A DNA stretch of 64,000 nt, taken from an uncultured Lachnospiraceae bacterium. GTDB lineage: Bacteria > Bacillota > Clostridia > Lachnospirales > Lachnospiraceae. Shown piece after piece: positions 52,026 to 60,340 of the stretch (position 1 is the first letter of the stretch; each line of letters begins with the position of its first letter). The notes under the pieces were generated by a model. That model had not been told where the DNA came from, did not search any database, and was given only the letters and a program-made list of their open reading frames with translations. Both the position numbers and the translations under genes were made by a program. Location: the NCBI GenBank assembly GCA_900542015.1, contig UQLY01000001.1, positions 310,001-374,000 on the forward strand, in the 5' to 3' direction.

Positions 52026-52070
52026 TTATAAAAAACGGTGTAGCTGTCACGGAAACACCGTTTTTTATAA
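52026..52070. repeat. Palindromic element copy H / terminator between converging genes
   Basis: Perfect 16-bp arms (52026-52041, 52055-52070). The family motif TCACGGAAACAC (52047-52058) is present but straddles loop and arm, so it is a rearranged derivative. The flanks (TGTATTTATAAAA, GCGCAGCAG) still resemble copy B arms. ACGGTGT/ACACCG plus six T makes it a good terminator for the DSD1 gene. Confidence 0.7.
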
Positions 52071-52082
52071 GCGCAGCAGTAT

Positions 52083-53834
52083 TTAATCCCTTACTTTGAT
52101 ATGGACCTCCCGAAGCTGTTGCTCGGTCACTTCGCCCGGCGCTCCGCACATCAGATCCTGCGCGTTTCCGTTCATGGGGAACGCAATGACCTCGCGGATA
52201 TTTTCTTCGTTTTTGAGCAGCATGATCATACGGTCAACGCCCGGTGCCATCCCCGCATGCGGCGGCGCTCCGAACTGGAACGCGTTGTACAGCGCGCCGA
52301 ATTTCTGTTTCAAATCTTCCTCGGTATAGCCCGCGATCTCGAAAGCCTTTACCATAATGTCCAGATTGTGGTTACGGACCGCGCCGGAAGAAAGCTCGAC
52401 GCCGTTGCATACGATATCGTACTGATAAGCCAGAATATCCAACGGGTCTTTCGTATTCAGCGCTTCCAGTCCGCCCTGGGGCATGGAAAAAGGATTGTGG
52501 GTAAAGATAATCTTCTTTTCTTCTTCATCGTATTCATACATCGGGAAATCATTGATAAAGCAGAAGCGGTACGCGTTCTCCTCAATGAGTCCCAGACGGT
52601 TGCCAAGCTCCGTTCGGATCTGTCCCGCATAATTCGCCGCGCGGCTTTCCTTATCCGCGATAAAGAAAATGGTGTCTCCCGCTTCCAGCCCTGCAAGCTT
52701 TGCAATTTCTCCCTTCATATCGTCGGGAATGAATTTATCGATAGGTCCCTTATAGCTCTTGTCCTCCAGTACCTCCAGATAACCGAGACCTCCCATACCG
52801 ATAGACTGCGCGAACTTCAACAGTTTCTCGTGCTGTCCTTTGGACAGTTTCGCGTGCACGTTGATGGCGCGCACCGTCTTTTTATGGAAAGGCTTAAAGG
52901 TGCATCTCTGGAAGAAATCGGTTACGTCCACAATTTTAAGGGGATTGCGAAGATCCGGCTTATCCGAACCGTACTCAAGCATCGCCTGTTTGTAACTGAT
53001 AACCGGATAAGGCGCCTTGGTTACCTTCGCTCCTTCCGGCGCAAATTTTTCAAAGGTAGCCGTCAGGATTTCCTCGCCTGCGCGGAATACGTCCTCCTGG
53101 GTCGCAAACGCCATTTCAAAATCCAACTGATAAAATTCTCCCGGGGAACGGTCCGCCCTTGCGTCCTCGTCGCGGAAGCAGGGGGCGATCTGGAAATATT
53201 TGTCAAAGCCCGAAACCATCAAAAGCTGTTTGTATTGCTGGGGCGCCTGGGGCAGCGCATAAAATTTACCTTTATATTTTCTGGAGGGAACAATATAATC
53301 CCTCGCTCCTTCCGGCGAAGAAGCGCACAGGATCGGAGTCTGGATTTCCAAAAATCCCATTTCCGTCATTTTCTGCCGCAAAAAACTGATAACGCGGGAA
53401 CGAAAAACGATATTGTCCTTTACCTTTTTGTTTCTGAGATCCAGATAACGGTATTTCAGTCTCAGATCCTCGCGGATCTCTTTGGAAGTCATGACTTCAA
53501 AGGGAAGCTGCTTATATACCTTGCCCAAAATCTCTACCTTATGAGCCTCCAGCTCGATCGTTCCCGTGGGGATCTTGGGATTGTAGGTCTCCTCATCACG
53601 ATGCTGGATCACACCCTCGATACTGATACAATCCTCTTTGTTCAGACCGTTTAACAAAGCGGTATCCCGCATAACCACCTGCATCACGCCGTACATATCG
53701 CGCAGATCCACAAAAGACACGCCGCCGTGGTCACGGATATTTTCAACCCAGCCCGCAATTTTGATCGTTGCATCCACGTCCTTCTCCGAAATCTGATCTA
53801 TCGTGCGGTCACGATAAATGTTAGCACTATTCAT
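52083..53834 (-). CDS. aspS: Aspartyl-tRNA synthetase
   Basis: 583 residues from the ATG at 53834 (GGAGGAGAG upstream); the longer open frame runs into the T-box and is not coding. N-terminal OB fold (IKIAGWVENIRDHGGVSFVDLRD), class II motif 2 (FRDEDARADRSPGEFYQLDFEM), the GAD insertion and motif 3 (GMAPGVDRMIMLL) are present. The bacterial full-length type. Confidence 0.97.
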   Translation of the reverse strand: MNSANIYRDRTIDQISEKDVDATIKIAGWVENIRDHGGVSFVDLRDMYGVMQVVMRDTALLNGLNKEDCISIEGVIQHRDEETYNPKIPTGTIELEAHKVEILGKVYKQLPFEVMTSKEIREDLRLKYRYLDLRNKKVKDNIVFRSRVISFLRQKMTEMGFLEIQTPILCASSPEGARDYIVPSRKYKGKFYALPQAPQQYKQLLMVSGFDKYFQIAPCFRDEDARADRSPGEFYQLDFEMAFATQEDVFRAGEEILTATFEKFAPEGAKVTKAPYPVISYKQAMLEYGSDKPDLRNPLKIVDVTDFFQRCTFKPFHKKTVRAINVHAKLSKGQHEKLLKFAQSIGMGGLGYLEVLEDKSYKGPIDKFIPDDMKGEIAKLAGLEAGDTIFFIADKESRAANYAGQIRTELGNRLGLIEENAYRFCFINDFPMYEYDEEEKKIIFTHNPFSMPQGGLEALNTKDPLDILAYQYDIVCNGVELSSGAVRNHNLDIMVKAFEIAGYTEEDLKQKFGALYNAFQFGAPPHAGMAPGVDRMIMLLKNEENIREVIAFPMNGNAQDLMCGAPGEVTEQQLREVHIKVRD

Positions 53835-53925
53835 TGTCTCTCCTCCTGCATTTTTATTTCCTTTACCTTTATATCTTATGTCCGGATTTTTAAGCCCGTC
53901 AAAGACGCCGCCGGGGTCAGAGCAT

Positions 53926-54185
53926 AAAAAAACTGCCCATCCCGAACATTTCGTTTCAGGACGAACAGTTAAGTCCGCGGTACCACCTGAATTACTGCCT
54001 TTGCAGTCACTCACCGGTCTTTCAACCCTTGCCGACTCACGCGCGGCAGACGGCGCACCTACTTGCTTTCGCTTTCGGATTGCGGCTGGTAAAGTGTTAT
54101 TCACGCAAATTCACTTTGCAGGGCTTGCACCGTCCCCCGCTCGCTGGAAACGATAATCTGCGCTACTTCTCTTCGTCATCGCCAT
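53926..54185 (-). promoter_or_regulatory. T-box riboswitch of aspS
   Basis: Minus-strand leader opening GACGAAGAGAAGTAGCG with the distal-loop block GGGGGACGGTGCAAGCC. The antiterminator sequence is AGGTGGTACCGCGG (53974-53988), then a terminator hairpin with seven T (53926-53970). Senses uncharged tRNA, by context tRNA-Asp. I did not fix the specifier codon. Confidence 0.92.
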
Positions 54186-54193
54186 TTGATGTC

Positions 54194-54222
54194 ATTATAT
54201 AAACTCTTTTTAAAAATGTCAA
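54194..54222 (-). promoter_or_regulatory. Promoter of aspS
   Basis: Minus strand TTGACA (54217-54222), 17 bases, TATAAT (54194-54199), just ahead of the T-box. The -35 overlaps the end of the glycosyltransferase gene. Confidence 0.8.
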
Positions 54223-55235
54223 TTAAACTGTACAAACTTCTGGGCAATTTTGTAAAGTCCCGTGGAAACCCGTCTGCCGCCCTTTCCCGGCAGGTTCATC
54301 GTGCTTCCCATAAATCCGTGGCGCAGCCTGCGGTACAGCTTTTTATCCTTTTTCTTTAAGTATGCCCACAATTCCTTTTTCTTTGCAAGCGCCTCGTCGG
54401 TTTTTGCCCTGATCAGCATAATGGAAGAAACCGTCGTGATAATATCCAGATATTTTACCATATAATTGTAGGTCTTTTTATTTTCCACCTTGACAGACGT
54501 TATATAATCGATCATCAGCTTGTTGACCCTGATCTGCTGGTCCACCCGCTTAATCATCACGCTTTCATGGACGCTCTGATCCTCCCTGCCGATATAATAG
54601 CGGTAAAAGTTGGTATCGATATAATACATATTATGTACGTAAGGCAGCGGATTGAATACAAAAATATTATCCACATAAAAAGTATGTTCAGGAAGCTTGA
54701 GCCCGCATTCAATCAACAGCTTTGTCCTGTAAATGACCGAGTGCATCAAAAAATACTGCGCCATATTAAAATGTCCCACTTCATCCCAGGTAAAGACTTC
54801 TTCATTGGGCAGCACATGTTTAAACGCCACAACCTTTTTGCGCTTTTTTCCTTCCTTTTCGTAGACAAAATTGCTGATGACCATATCGATGACCTGGTGT
54901 CCGCCTACAAGGTTTCGCAGGGAAGACAATATTTTCATATAGGAATCCAGCCTTACCCAGTCGTCGCTGTCCACCACCTTAAAATAAACGCCCGTGGCAT
55001 TCTCAATCCCCGTATTGACCGCAGAGCCATGCCCACCGTTTTCCTTATGGATCACTCTGATCATCGAAGGATATTCTTTGGCATAGCGGTCCGCCATTTC
55101 CGGCGTTTTGTCCGTGGAACCATCGTCAACGATAATAATTTCCACGTCCTCTCCGCCCGGCAGCAAAGATTCGATACATTTTTCCAAATAGTCCTCAGAG
55201 TTGTAACAAGGTACCGTGATCGTCAATAATTTCAT
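54219..55235 (-). CDS. Family 2 glycosyltransferase
   Basis: 338 residues. GT-A fold: LLTITVPCYNSEDYLEKCIESLLPG, VEIIIVDDGSTDKTPEMADRYAKEYP, ENGGHGSAVNTGIENATGVYFKVVDSDDWV (metal-binding DSD). Probably adds a sugar to a cell-surface polymer. The start overlaps the mutY stop by 4 bases, an unusual operon partner. Acceptor unknown. Confidence 0.9.
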   Translation of the reverse strand: MKLLTITVPCYNSEDYLEKCIESLLPGGEDVEIIIVDDGSTDKTPEMADRYAKEYPSMIRVIHKENGGHGSAVNTGIENATGVYFKVVDSDDWVRLDSYMKILSSLRNLVGGHQVIDMVISNFVYEKEGKKRKKVVAFKHVLPNEEVFTWDEVGHFNMAQYFLMHSVIYRTKLLIECGLKLPEHTFYVDNIFVFNPLPYVHNMYYIDTNFYRYYIGREDQSVHESVMIKRVDQQIRVNKLMIDYITSVKVENKKTYNYMVKYLDIITTVSSIMLIRAKTDEALAKKKELWAYLKKKDKKLYRRLRHGFMGSTMNLPGKGGRRVSTGLYKIAQKFVQFN

Positions 55236-56323
55236 TTTATCAATCCCTTTTCGCTTTCTTTAAATGCCGAAAAAGCCGACGGAATCGGATAATCCCGCTC
55301 GGTTTCTTCTTTGGTTACCATGACATAATCCCCCTGCGGCTGCGCCTGTAAAGCCGCCTTAGAATCCTCTCTGAAATCAAAAGGCTCCACCAGGACCCGA
55401 TATCCCTTCATATGCCATTCCTTATGGGTAAAAATATGCTTCGCCTCTCCGGCAAACTGAATCCGCAGCGGCGAAAAGCCCAGTTCCCTTACTTTTGCAA
55501 TCAGCCCTTCTTCATCCAGCCATCCGTCTGCACAGGGCAGCTCGTACATTCCCGCCAGAAGCCCTTTGTCGGGTCTTTTATGAAGCAAAAGCCTGCGTCC
55601 GTCCCCGATGATAAAAACGGTCTTCTGTTCCGTCTTTCTCGGTTTTTTCGCCGCCTTTTTAGGGTATTCCTGCCAGTTTCCTTTTTGATAAGCAAGGCAC
55701 ATTTCCCTCCACGGGCACGCTTTACAGCCGGGCGCCCCGTTTGGCACGCATACCGTGGCTCCAAGCTCCATCAGCGCCTGGTTAAAATCGCCGCTGCGTT
55801 TACGGGGCATCATGGGTAAAAGCGCGTCCCTTACTTCGTTTTTCGCCTTTTGGCTCAAGATATCCTCTTCATAGAGCATCAGCCTCGATATAATCCGCAG
55901 CACGTTGCCGTCCACCGCCGGCACCCTTTGACCAAAGGAAATCGAGGCAACGGCGCCCGCCGTATAACTGCCGATCCCGGGCAGTTTTACCAGCAGATCG
56001 TATTCCTCCGGAAAACTGCCTCCGTATTCCTCCGTAATGATCTTCGCCGCTTTCTGCATGTTTCTGACCCGGTTATAATATCCGAGCCCTTCCCACAGCT
56101 TTAACAGCCGCTCCTCCTTCGCCGCCGCCAGTTGCGTCACATCGGGAAGTTCCTTCATAAAACGGTCGAAATACGGCTTCACTGCCTCCACCCGGGTCTG
56201 CTGCAACATAATTTCCGATACCCAGACCCGATAGGGGCTCTGATCCTCCCGCCAGGGTAAAATGCGCTTATGACTGTCATACCATATCAGTAACGGCGTT
56301 ACAATATCCCATTCGATTTTCAC
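55232..56323 (-). CDS. mutY: A/G-specific adenine glycosylase
   Basis: Removes adenine mispaired with 8-oxoguanine. 363 residues: WVSEIMLQQTRVEAVKPYFDRF, helix-hairpin-helix LPGIGSYTAGAVASISFGQRVPAVDGNV with the catalytic Asp, the four-Cys iron-sulfur site CVPNGAPGCKACPWREMC, and a C-terminal NUDIX-like domain (about 230-350). Normal full length. Confidence 0.95.
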   Translation of the reverse strand: MKIEWDIVTPLLIWYDSHKRILPWREDQSPYRVWVSEIMLQQTRVEAVKPYFDRFMKELPDVTQLAAAKEERLLKLWEGLGYYNRVRNMQKAAKIITEEYGGSFPEEYDLLVKLPGIGSYTAGAVASISFGQRVPAVDGNVLRIISRLMLYEEDILSQKAKNEVRDALLPMMPRKRSGDFNQALMELGATVCVPNGAPGCKACPWREMCLAYQKGNWQEYPKKAAKKPRKTEQKTVFIIGDGRRLLLHKRPDKGLLAGMYELPCADGWLDEEGLIAKVRELGFSPLRIQFAGEAKHIFTHKEWHMKGYRVLVEPFDFREDSKAALQAQPQGDYVMVTKEETERDYPIPSAFSAFKESEKGLIK

Positions 56324-56336
56324 AGATCAATTCCTC

Positions 56337-57245
56337 CTATGGATCGTCCCCATAAGGCACTCTCGCCGACGGAACCACCCGGGAAGCGGGCAGCGTATGG
56401 GCTTCCTGGTCATCAAAGAAAATATGCGCCCCGAAGGACTTTAAGATTTCGCTTTTGCTGATCCCTCCCAGAAAAAACGCCTCGTCTATCCTGACGTTCC
56501 ACGCCCGCAAGGTGCGGATTACCCGCTCGTGCGCCGGCGCGCATCTGGAAGTGACAAGCGCCGTCCTGATGGGCGCCTTTTCGGCGGGAAATTCCTGCTG
56601 GATGGAAGAAAGAATCTGCAAAAACCTGGCAAAGGGTCCCGCCGCCAAAGGGTTGTTGGCATTCAGCCTTTCGTTTTCCTCAAACGCCGAAAGCCCCTGC
56701 TCTCTGAATATTTTTTCCGAATCCGCACCGAACAGTACCGCGTCTCCGTCAAAAGCAATCCTGATCCGGCTGATATCGCCGTTTTCATCATACGTCCGCA
56801 TCCCGTTATCCACAATAATCCCCGCCGCGATGCCGTCGGCAAGCGCCCCGCGCACGTCTTCCTCATTGTGCGATAAAAACAGGTCCGTATGAAACGCCGA
56901 AAGATACGGGGTCAGCGACGCGCCGCTGGAAAGCACGGCTCGCGTAATCTGCAAACCGTAATGCTCGATGGAATGAAAGATTCTAAGCGATGTATCCGCG
57001 CTGTTTTTGGACATAATGATGACCTCGACCCGGTTCTTTTGTCCGGGCAGCTCATTCAGGTTAAGCAAAGCCTTAACCAGCAGAAATCCCGGTCCCGGCG
57101 CAAGGATCTCATTCTCATGGTCTCTTTGATAACGGCAAAAGGCTTCGACGCCTTCCGTCTCGTAAATATTGCTTTCTTTTGTCAGGTCAAACAGCGCTCT
57201 GCTGCTGACTCCGATGACCAGCTTATCCGTCAGATTAAATGCCAT
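56337..57245 (-). CDS. 5'-nucleotidase (NT5C1-like)
   Basis: 302 residues from the ATG at 57245 (GGGAGGCGG upstream). Matches the PF06189 family, HAD-like: LVIGVSSRALFDLTKES, VIIMSKNSADTSLRIFHSIEHYGL, IRIAFDGDAVLFGADSEKIF and FLGGISKSEILKSFGAHIFFDDQ. Dephosphorylates nucleoside monophosphates in the cytoplasm. Downstream of a DUF1653 gene in the same direction. Confidence 0.9.
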   Translation of the reverse strand: MAFNLTDKLVIGVSSRALFDLTKESNIYETEGVEAFCRYQRDHENEILAPGPGFLLVKALLNLNELPGQKNRVEVIIMSKNSADTSLRIFHSIEHYGLQITRAVLSSGASLTPYLSAFHTDLFLSHNEEDVRGALADGIAAGIIVDNGMRTYDENGDISRIRIAFDGDAVLFGADSEKIFREQGLSAFEENERLNANNPLAAGPFARFLQILSSIQQEFPAEKAPIRTALVTSRCAPAHERVIRTLRAWNVRIDEAFFLGGISKSEILKSFGAHIFFDDQEAHTLPASRVVPSARVPYGDDP

Positions 57246-57290
57246 ATAACCGCCTCCCTTTGCTGTTATGGCGGTCACGCATCTATGGCG

Positions 57291-57863
57291 CTATCTGATT
57301 CTGTCGCATTCAAATTTTTCCATGGTCAGAAGACAGTTTTTCAGCTCGTTATAGCGCTCCTCCAGGCTGCCTTCATTTAATTCGATATCCGTTGCCACGG
57401 CAATAATCGATAGCATATCCTCGGTAATCCGATTGTGCAGTCCCGCCAGAATATCCAGTTTTTGATCGTAACTATCAGCATCCAGAAACGCTGCAACGGC
57501 AGGATCAAGATAAGCTTCCTCCCCATCCGCCGGCGCGGTTGTTTCCACCGTCTCTCTTGCAGTCTCCCGTGCGGTCTCCTTTTCAGTCTCCCGCGCGTTC
57601 CCCGCTGCGCCGCTTTCGGTTTTGCCCTGCGCCTTGTTTTGCTTTTCAAAGCGGTACTCCTGGGAAGAATCCGGGTATTTTGCCCTGTCAACCGGGCTCA
57701 TAAACTGCGTCAGGTCCCGGACATAGACCTGGTAATCCCCGTACATTGCCTGGTATACCACAAGATCGCGCCCGTCCTCGGAATCCTTTGCCAGCGTTAT
57801 GATCTGATACTGATTTCCTTTAAAATGCCGATATATTTCAAAGGGTTTTGGATTTTCTCTCAT
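57291..57863 (-). CDS. DUF1653 domain protein
   Basis: 190 residues from the ATG at 57863 (AAAGGAG 8 bases upstream). The N-terminal ~75 residues are a DUF1653 domain (PFEIYRHFKGNQYQIITLAKDSEDGRDLVVYQAMYGDYQVYVRDLTQFM). A Thr/Glu/Arg-rich low-complexity linker (KETARETARETVETT) and a small helical C-terminal domain follow. Function unknown. Confidence 0.85.
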   Translation of the reverse strand: MRENPKPFEIYRHFKGNQYQIITLAKDSEDGRDLVVYQAMYGDYQVYVRDLTQFMSPVDRAKYPDSSQEYRFEKQNKAQGKTESGAAGNARETEKETARETARETVETTAPADGEEAYLDPAVAAFLDADSYDQKLDILAGLHNRITEDMLSIIAVATDIELNEGSLEERYNELKNCLLTMEKFECDRIR

Positions 57864-57954
57864 ACTCGCAGCTCCTTTATCAAAACTACTCTTATTATAA
57901 TCCCAAACCCTGTTACTGTCATGTGTTTTCCTCAGGAAGAATATGTAAATTTCT

Positions 57955-58380
57955 TCACAGGGAATACGTAAGCTCAAAATGAAATTCCGTATGCGCTCCG
58001 GTTTGGCTTTTCTGCCCTGTTTGCGACACAGACTGTTGCTCCGTCTGTCGTTTCATTTGCTCCTCCAGCAGGTCGCGCAGCTCTTCCCTTTCCCCGTCGC
58101 TCAGATAGGAAAGATTTCTGTGATGGACAATGACCCGGTAAATCCGGTCCCCGTCCTGCGTATAAGTCTTTGTCATGGTCACGCCGCTGTCAGGACAGCC
58201 GTACGCCTCCATGACCTGCTTTATCCTATGCAGAAATTCCTTTTCCTGCAAATCCATACGCTCTTTTTCCGCAAACGCCGCCTTCTCTACGGACTGGCTG
58301 TACGCCGTCGTCGAAAAACAGAAAAATATAACTGTCAGCAAACCGATTGTAATTCCTAAATATGCAATTCTTTTTTTCAT
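57955..58380 (-). CDS. Hypothetical secreted protein
   Basis: 141 residues. Signal-like N-terminus (KKRIAYLGITIGLLTVIFFCFSTTAYS), then a charged domain (FLHRIKQVMEAYGCPDSGVTMTKTYTQDGDRIYRVIVHH) and a Gln/Thr-rich tail ending HTEFHFELTYSL. Family not recognised. Its AGGAGG site lies inside the terminator hairpin of the upstream yqeY gene. Confidence 0.65.
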   Translation of the reverse strand: MKKRIAYLGITIGLLTVIFFCFSTTAYSQSVEKAAFAEKERMDLQEKEFLHRIKQVMEAYGCPDSGVTMTKTYTQDGDRIYRVIVHHRNLSYLSDGEREELRDLLEEQMKRQTEQQSVSQTGQKSQTGAHTEFHFELTYSL

Positions 58381-58437
58381 AAAAAAACCTCCTGTCAGAA
58401 TAAAGACCCTTTGTTTGTCTCTATTCTATCAGGAGGT
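58381..58437 (-). terminator. Terminator of yqeY containing the next gene's ribosome site
   Basis: Minus-strand hairpin with arms 58422-58437 and 58386-58401 (ACCTCCTG...CAGGAGGT), followed by seven T and directly by the ATG at 58380. The 3' arm holds AGGAGG, the only ribosome site for that gene, so folding would both stop transcription and hide the site. Confidence 0.75.
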
Positions 58438-58455
58438 GTGTACCATAAAACGGTC

Positions 58456-58902
58456 TTACGCCATAAATTCTCCGACTAATTTATTTACAACGCTGCCGTC
58501 CGCTTTTCCTTTCACCCTGGGCATCAGCTCTTTCATAATCCTTCCCTTATCCTTGGGCGTCGCTTTTTCAATGGAAAGCTCGGCAAGAACTGTCTTTATG
58601 ATATCGCGGATCGCGTCTTCGCTCAGGTCTTCCGGCGCAAATTCCTGATATACGGCAAGCCTTTTCTCGCACTGTTGCCTGATATCCTCTCTGTCGGCGG
58701 GAGCCGCTTCCAACGTTTCCTTCGTCTGACGGATTTCTTTTTTGATCACTTCGTTTTCCTCATCCTCGGTCAGATCCGCGCGCTTATCGATCGCCTTGTT
58801 TTTTAAAGCGCTTAACAGCATGGATAAGGAATCTTTTCTCTCCTTGTCCTTTTCCTTCATTGCCGTTACCATCTGCGCTCTGATTTCATCAATTTTACTC
58901 AT
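58456..58902 (-). CDS. yqeY: GatB/YqeY-domain protein
   Basis: 148 residues from the ATG at 58902 (AAGGAATGG upstream). Typical YqeY: IDEIRAQMVTAMKEKDKERKDSLSMLLSALKNKAIDKR and the C-terminal MPRVKGKADGSVVNKLVGEFM. It resembles the tRNA-binding tail of GatB and has been linked to tRNA amidation, but the role is uncertain. Confidence 0.92.
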   Translation of the reverse strand: MSKIDEIRAQMVTAMKEKDKERKDSLSMLLSALKNKAIDKRADLTEDEENEVIKKEIRQTKETLEAAPADREDIRQQCEKRLAVYQEFAPEDLSEDAIRDIIKTVLAELSIEKATPKDKGRIMKELMPRVKGKADGSVVNKLVGEFMA

Positions 58903-58974
58903 GTTCCATTCCTTCCCTTCCAAAATCTTTCTTCGTTTATTATCGCACCTGACGGCGGAAAAAACAAGTAAGCG

Positions 58975-58999
58975 TATACCCGGATTTCCTTTTCAAGCC
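58975..58999. repeat. 25-bp direct repeat, left copy
   Basis: Identical to 60831-60855, which encodes residues 14-22 of the ProXp protein. Here it is an isolated fragment in the yqeY upstream region. The pair flanks a 1.83-kb segment with the AbiEi-like genes and most of ProXp. Confidence 0.9.
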
Positions 59000-59007
59000 C
59001 AAATTTA

Positions 59008-59314
59008 TTACCGTAATCCGAATGTTTTTTCTAACGTTATTCTTATATCAGCTTCGTGCACTCCTGCTATTTTCAGAGTTTTCAATTCTGCATCTGTGAC
59101 ATGAAAAGTTTCTATAAACTTCAGCATGTCCGTTCTTACCTCATCAGGCAAACGTCAAAGCCTCCACCACAAGCACCATATCCAGATCTTTTGTCGCCCT
59201 GAAATCCATCTCATTTTCATGGAACGAAATATCACAGGCAGCGCCACCAATCAATACATATTGGTCCATATACTCACTAAAATAGTCACGGAATACATCC
59301 ATTCCCTTTACCAT
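59008..59314 (-). pseudogene. AbiEii-like nucleotidyltransferase, internally deleted
   Basis: Begins MVKGMDVFRDYFSEYMDQYVLIGGAACDISF and continues to the ATKDLDMVLVVEAL active-site region, then jumps out of frame. A second frame resumes at LPDEVRTDMLKFIETF and runs to KTFGLR-stop, the usual C-terminus of this family. Over half of the middle is missing. The ATG overlaps the stop of the AbiEi-like gene, so it was a coupled toxin partner. Confidence 0.8.
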
Positions 59315-60252
59315 ACATACTTCTCCATCATTTCTTCCAATGCAATTTCAACTCTTGGATCTTCTTCTTTTTTCAGGAGCAAATAAACTGTCAACGGGTC
59401 AACTACTTTGCCGTCTTTAAACGGGATACAATAGCCCAGTTCCTGAATAATACATCCCGGCAGCTCTCCTCTTGGAACCTCTTGTTCCCTGTCTATCCTC
59501 TTTTTTCTGATATCATATTTTGTAATGCAATAAGTAGGATATGGATTATCTCCTAACATAGACAGTTCTGCTAATGCCGATATTCCGCTTTTCATTAACT
59601 TCTCCGAAAATTCATTTTCCAAATGATACTCTCTCAATAAGGGTGATCGCAGAAATACTTCAATTATTTTCCATGTTTCTTTTTTATTGCCAATTCGTGC
59701 GTATCTCCGGAATCTGCCGGTTTTCTTTAATACCGGAATATCAAGACTCTCTATTTCATCAAATACTCTTGTGATAGACATTTTAGAAACAGCCAGTCTT
59801 TCCGCCGCTTCCGTTACAGAGACGTTATCCCATTCATCATAGATTGCTGTCAGCAATAATTTCTGTGTTAGAAAGGAGATCCTGAAACAGGGTTTTATAT
59901 CTCTGGTTTCATTCTTTTGAAGCAATAATCCCAGAAACGGTATATAAACCTGCCGTCCTTCCCAAATAAATGCGATTCCCTCTTCCAGCATCTTATTTTT
60001 TGAATAATGGGTCAACTTTTTCAGATATAGAACACAATACTTCCCTGTTATTTGCGAAATTCTTTTATATTGTTTTCTAATCGTGGACAAGTTGATATCC
60101 TCTTTCAGGACAGCAAGAATACATTCTTGTCTGTCAGTTTTCATAGTATAGCAGTCATAATTTGCCTGCAAAACCAAAGGGAATAAATCTGCACAATCAA
60201 ACGGTACAAGTTCTATTTTTTGATGTAAAGTTTTTTCAATAAATTCTTTCAT
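59308..60252 (-). CDS. AbiEi-like antitoxin / HTH regulator, orphaned
   Basis: 314 residues from the ATG at 60252 (TAGGTGAAAAG upstream). A central winged helix (QKLLLTAIYDEWDNVSVTEAAERLAVSKMSITRVFDEIESLDIPVLKKTGRFRRY) lies between an N-terminal alpha/beta region and a C-terminal domain typical of long AbiEi-type antitoxins. Its toxin partner downstream is destroyed, so it may survive only as a regulator or an immunity factor. Confidence 0.75.
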   Translation of the reverse strand: MKEFIEKTLHQKIELVPFDCADLFPLVLQANYDCYTMKTDRQECILAVLKEDINLSTIRKQYKRISQITGKYCVLYLKKLTHYSKNKMLEEGIAFIWEGRQVYIPFLGLLLQKNETRDIKPCFRISFLTQKLLLTAIYDEWDNVSVTEAAERLAVSKMSITRVFDEIESLDIPVLKKTGRFRRYARIGNKKETWKIIEVFLRSPLLREYHLENEFSEKLMKSGISALAELSMLGDNPYPTYCITKYDIRKKRIDREQEVPRGELPGCIIQELGYCIPFKDGKVVDPLTVYLLLKKEEDPRVEIALEEMMEKYVW

Positions 60253-60340
60253 CTTTTCACCTAACACATTTTTATAATTGTAACTCTTTTTATGTTGCAA
60301 GTCAAATTTATTTATCCCTGTATCATTTCTCCTATCGTTT

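Noticed and set aside
52101..53654. Long plus-strand open frame of 517 codons
   Set aside because: It is the antisense shadow of aspS; no ribosome site and unnatural composition. The same applies to the long frames opposite lysC (11872-12939) and the GH3 gene (8424-9332).
53835..54104. N-terminal extension of aspS
   Set aside because: The extra frame runs through the T-box leader; a strong ribosome site precedes the ATG at 53834.
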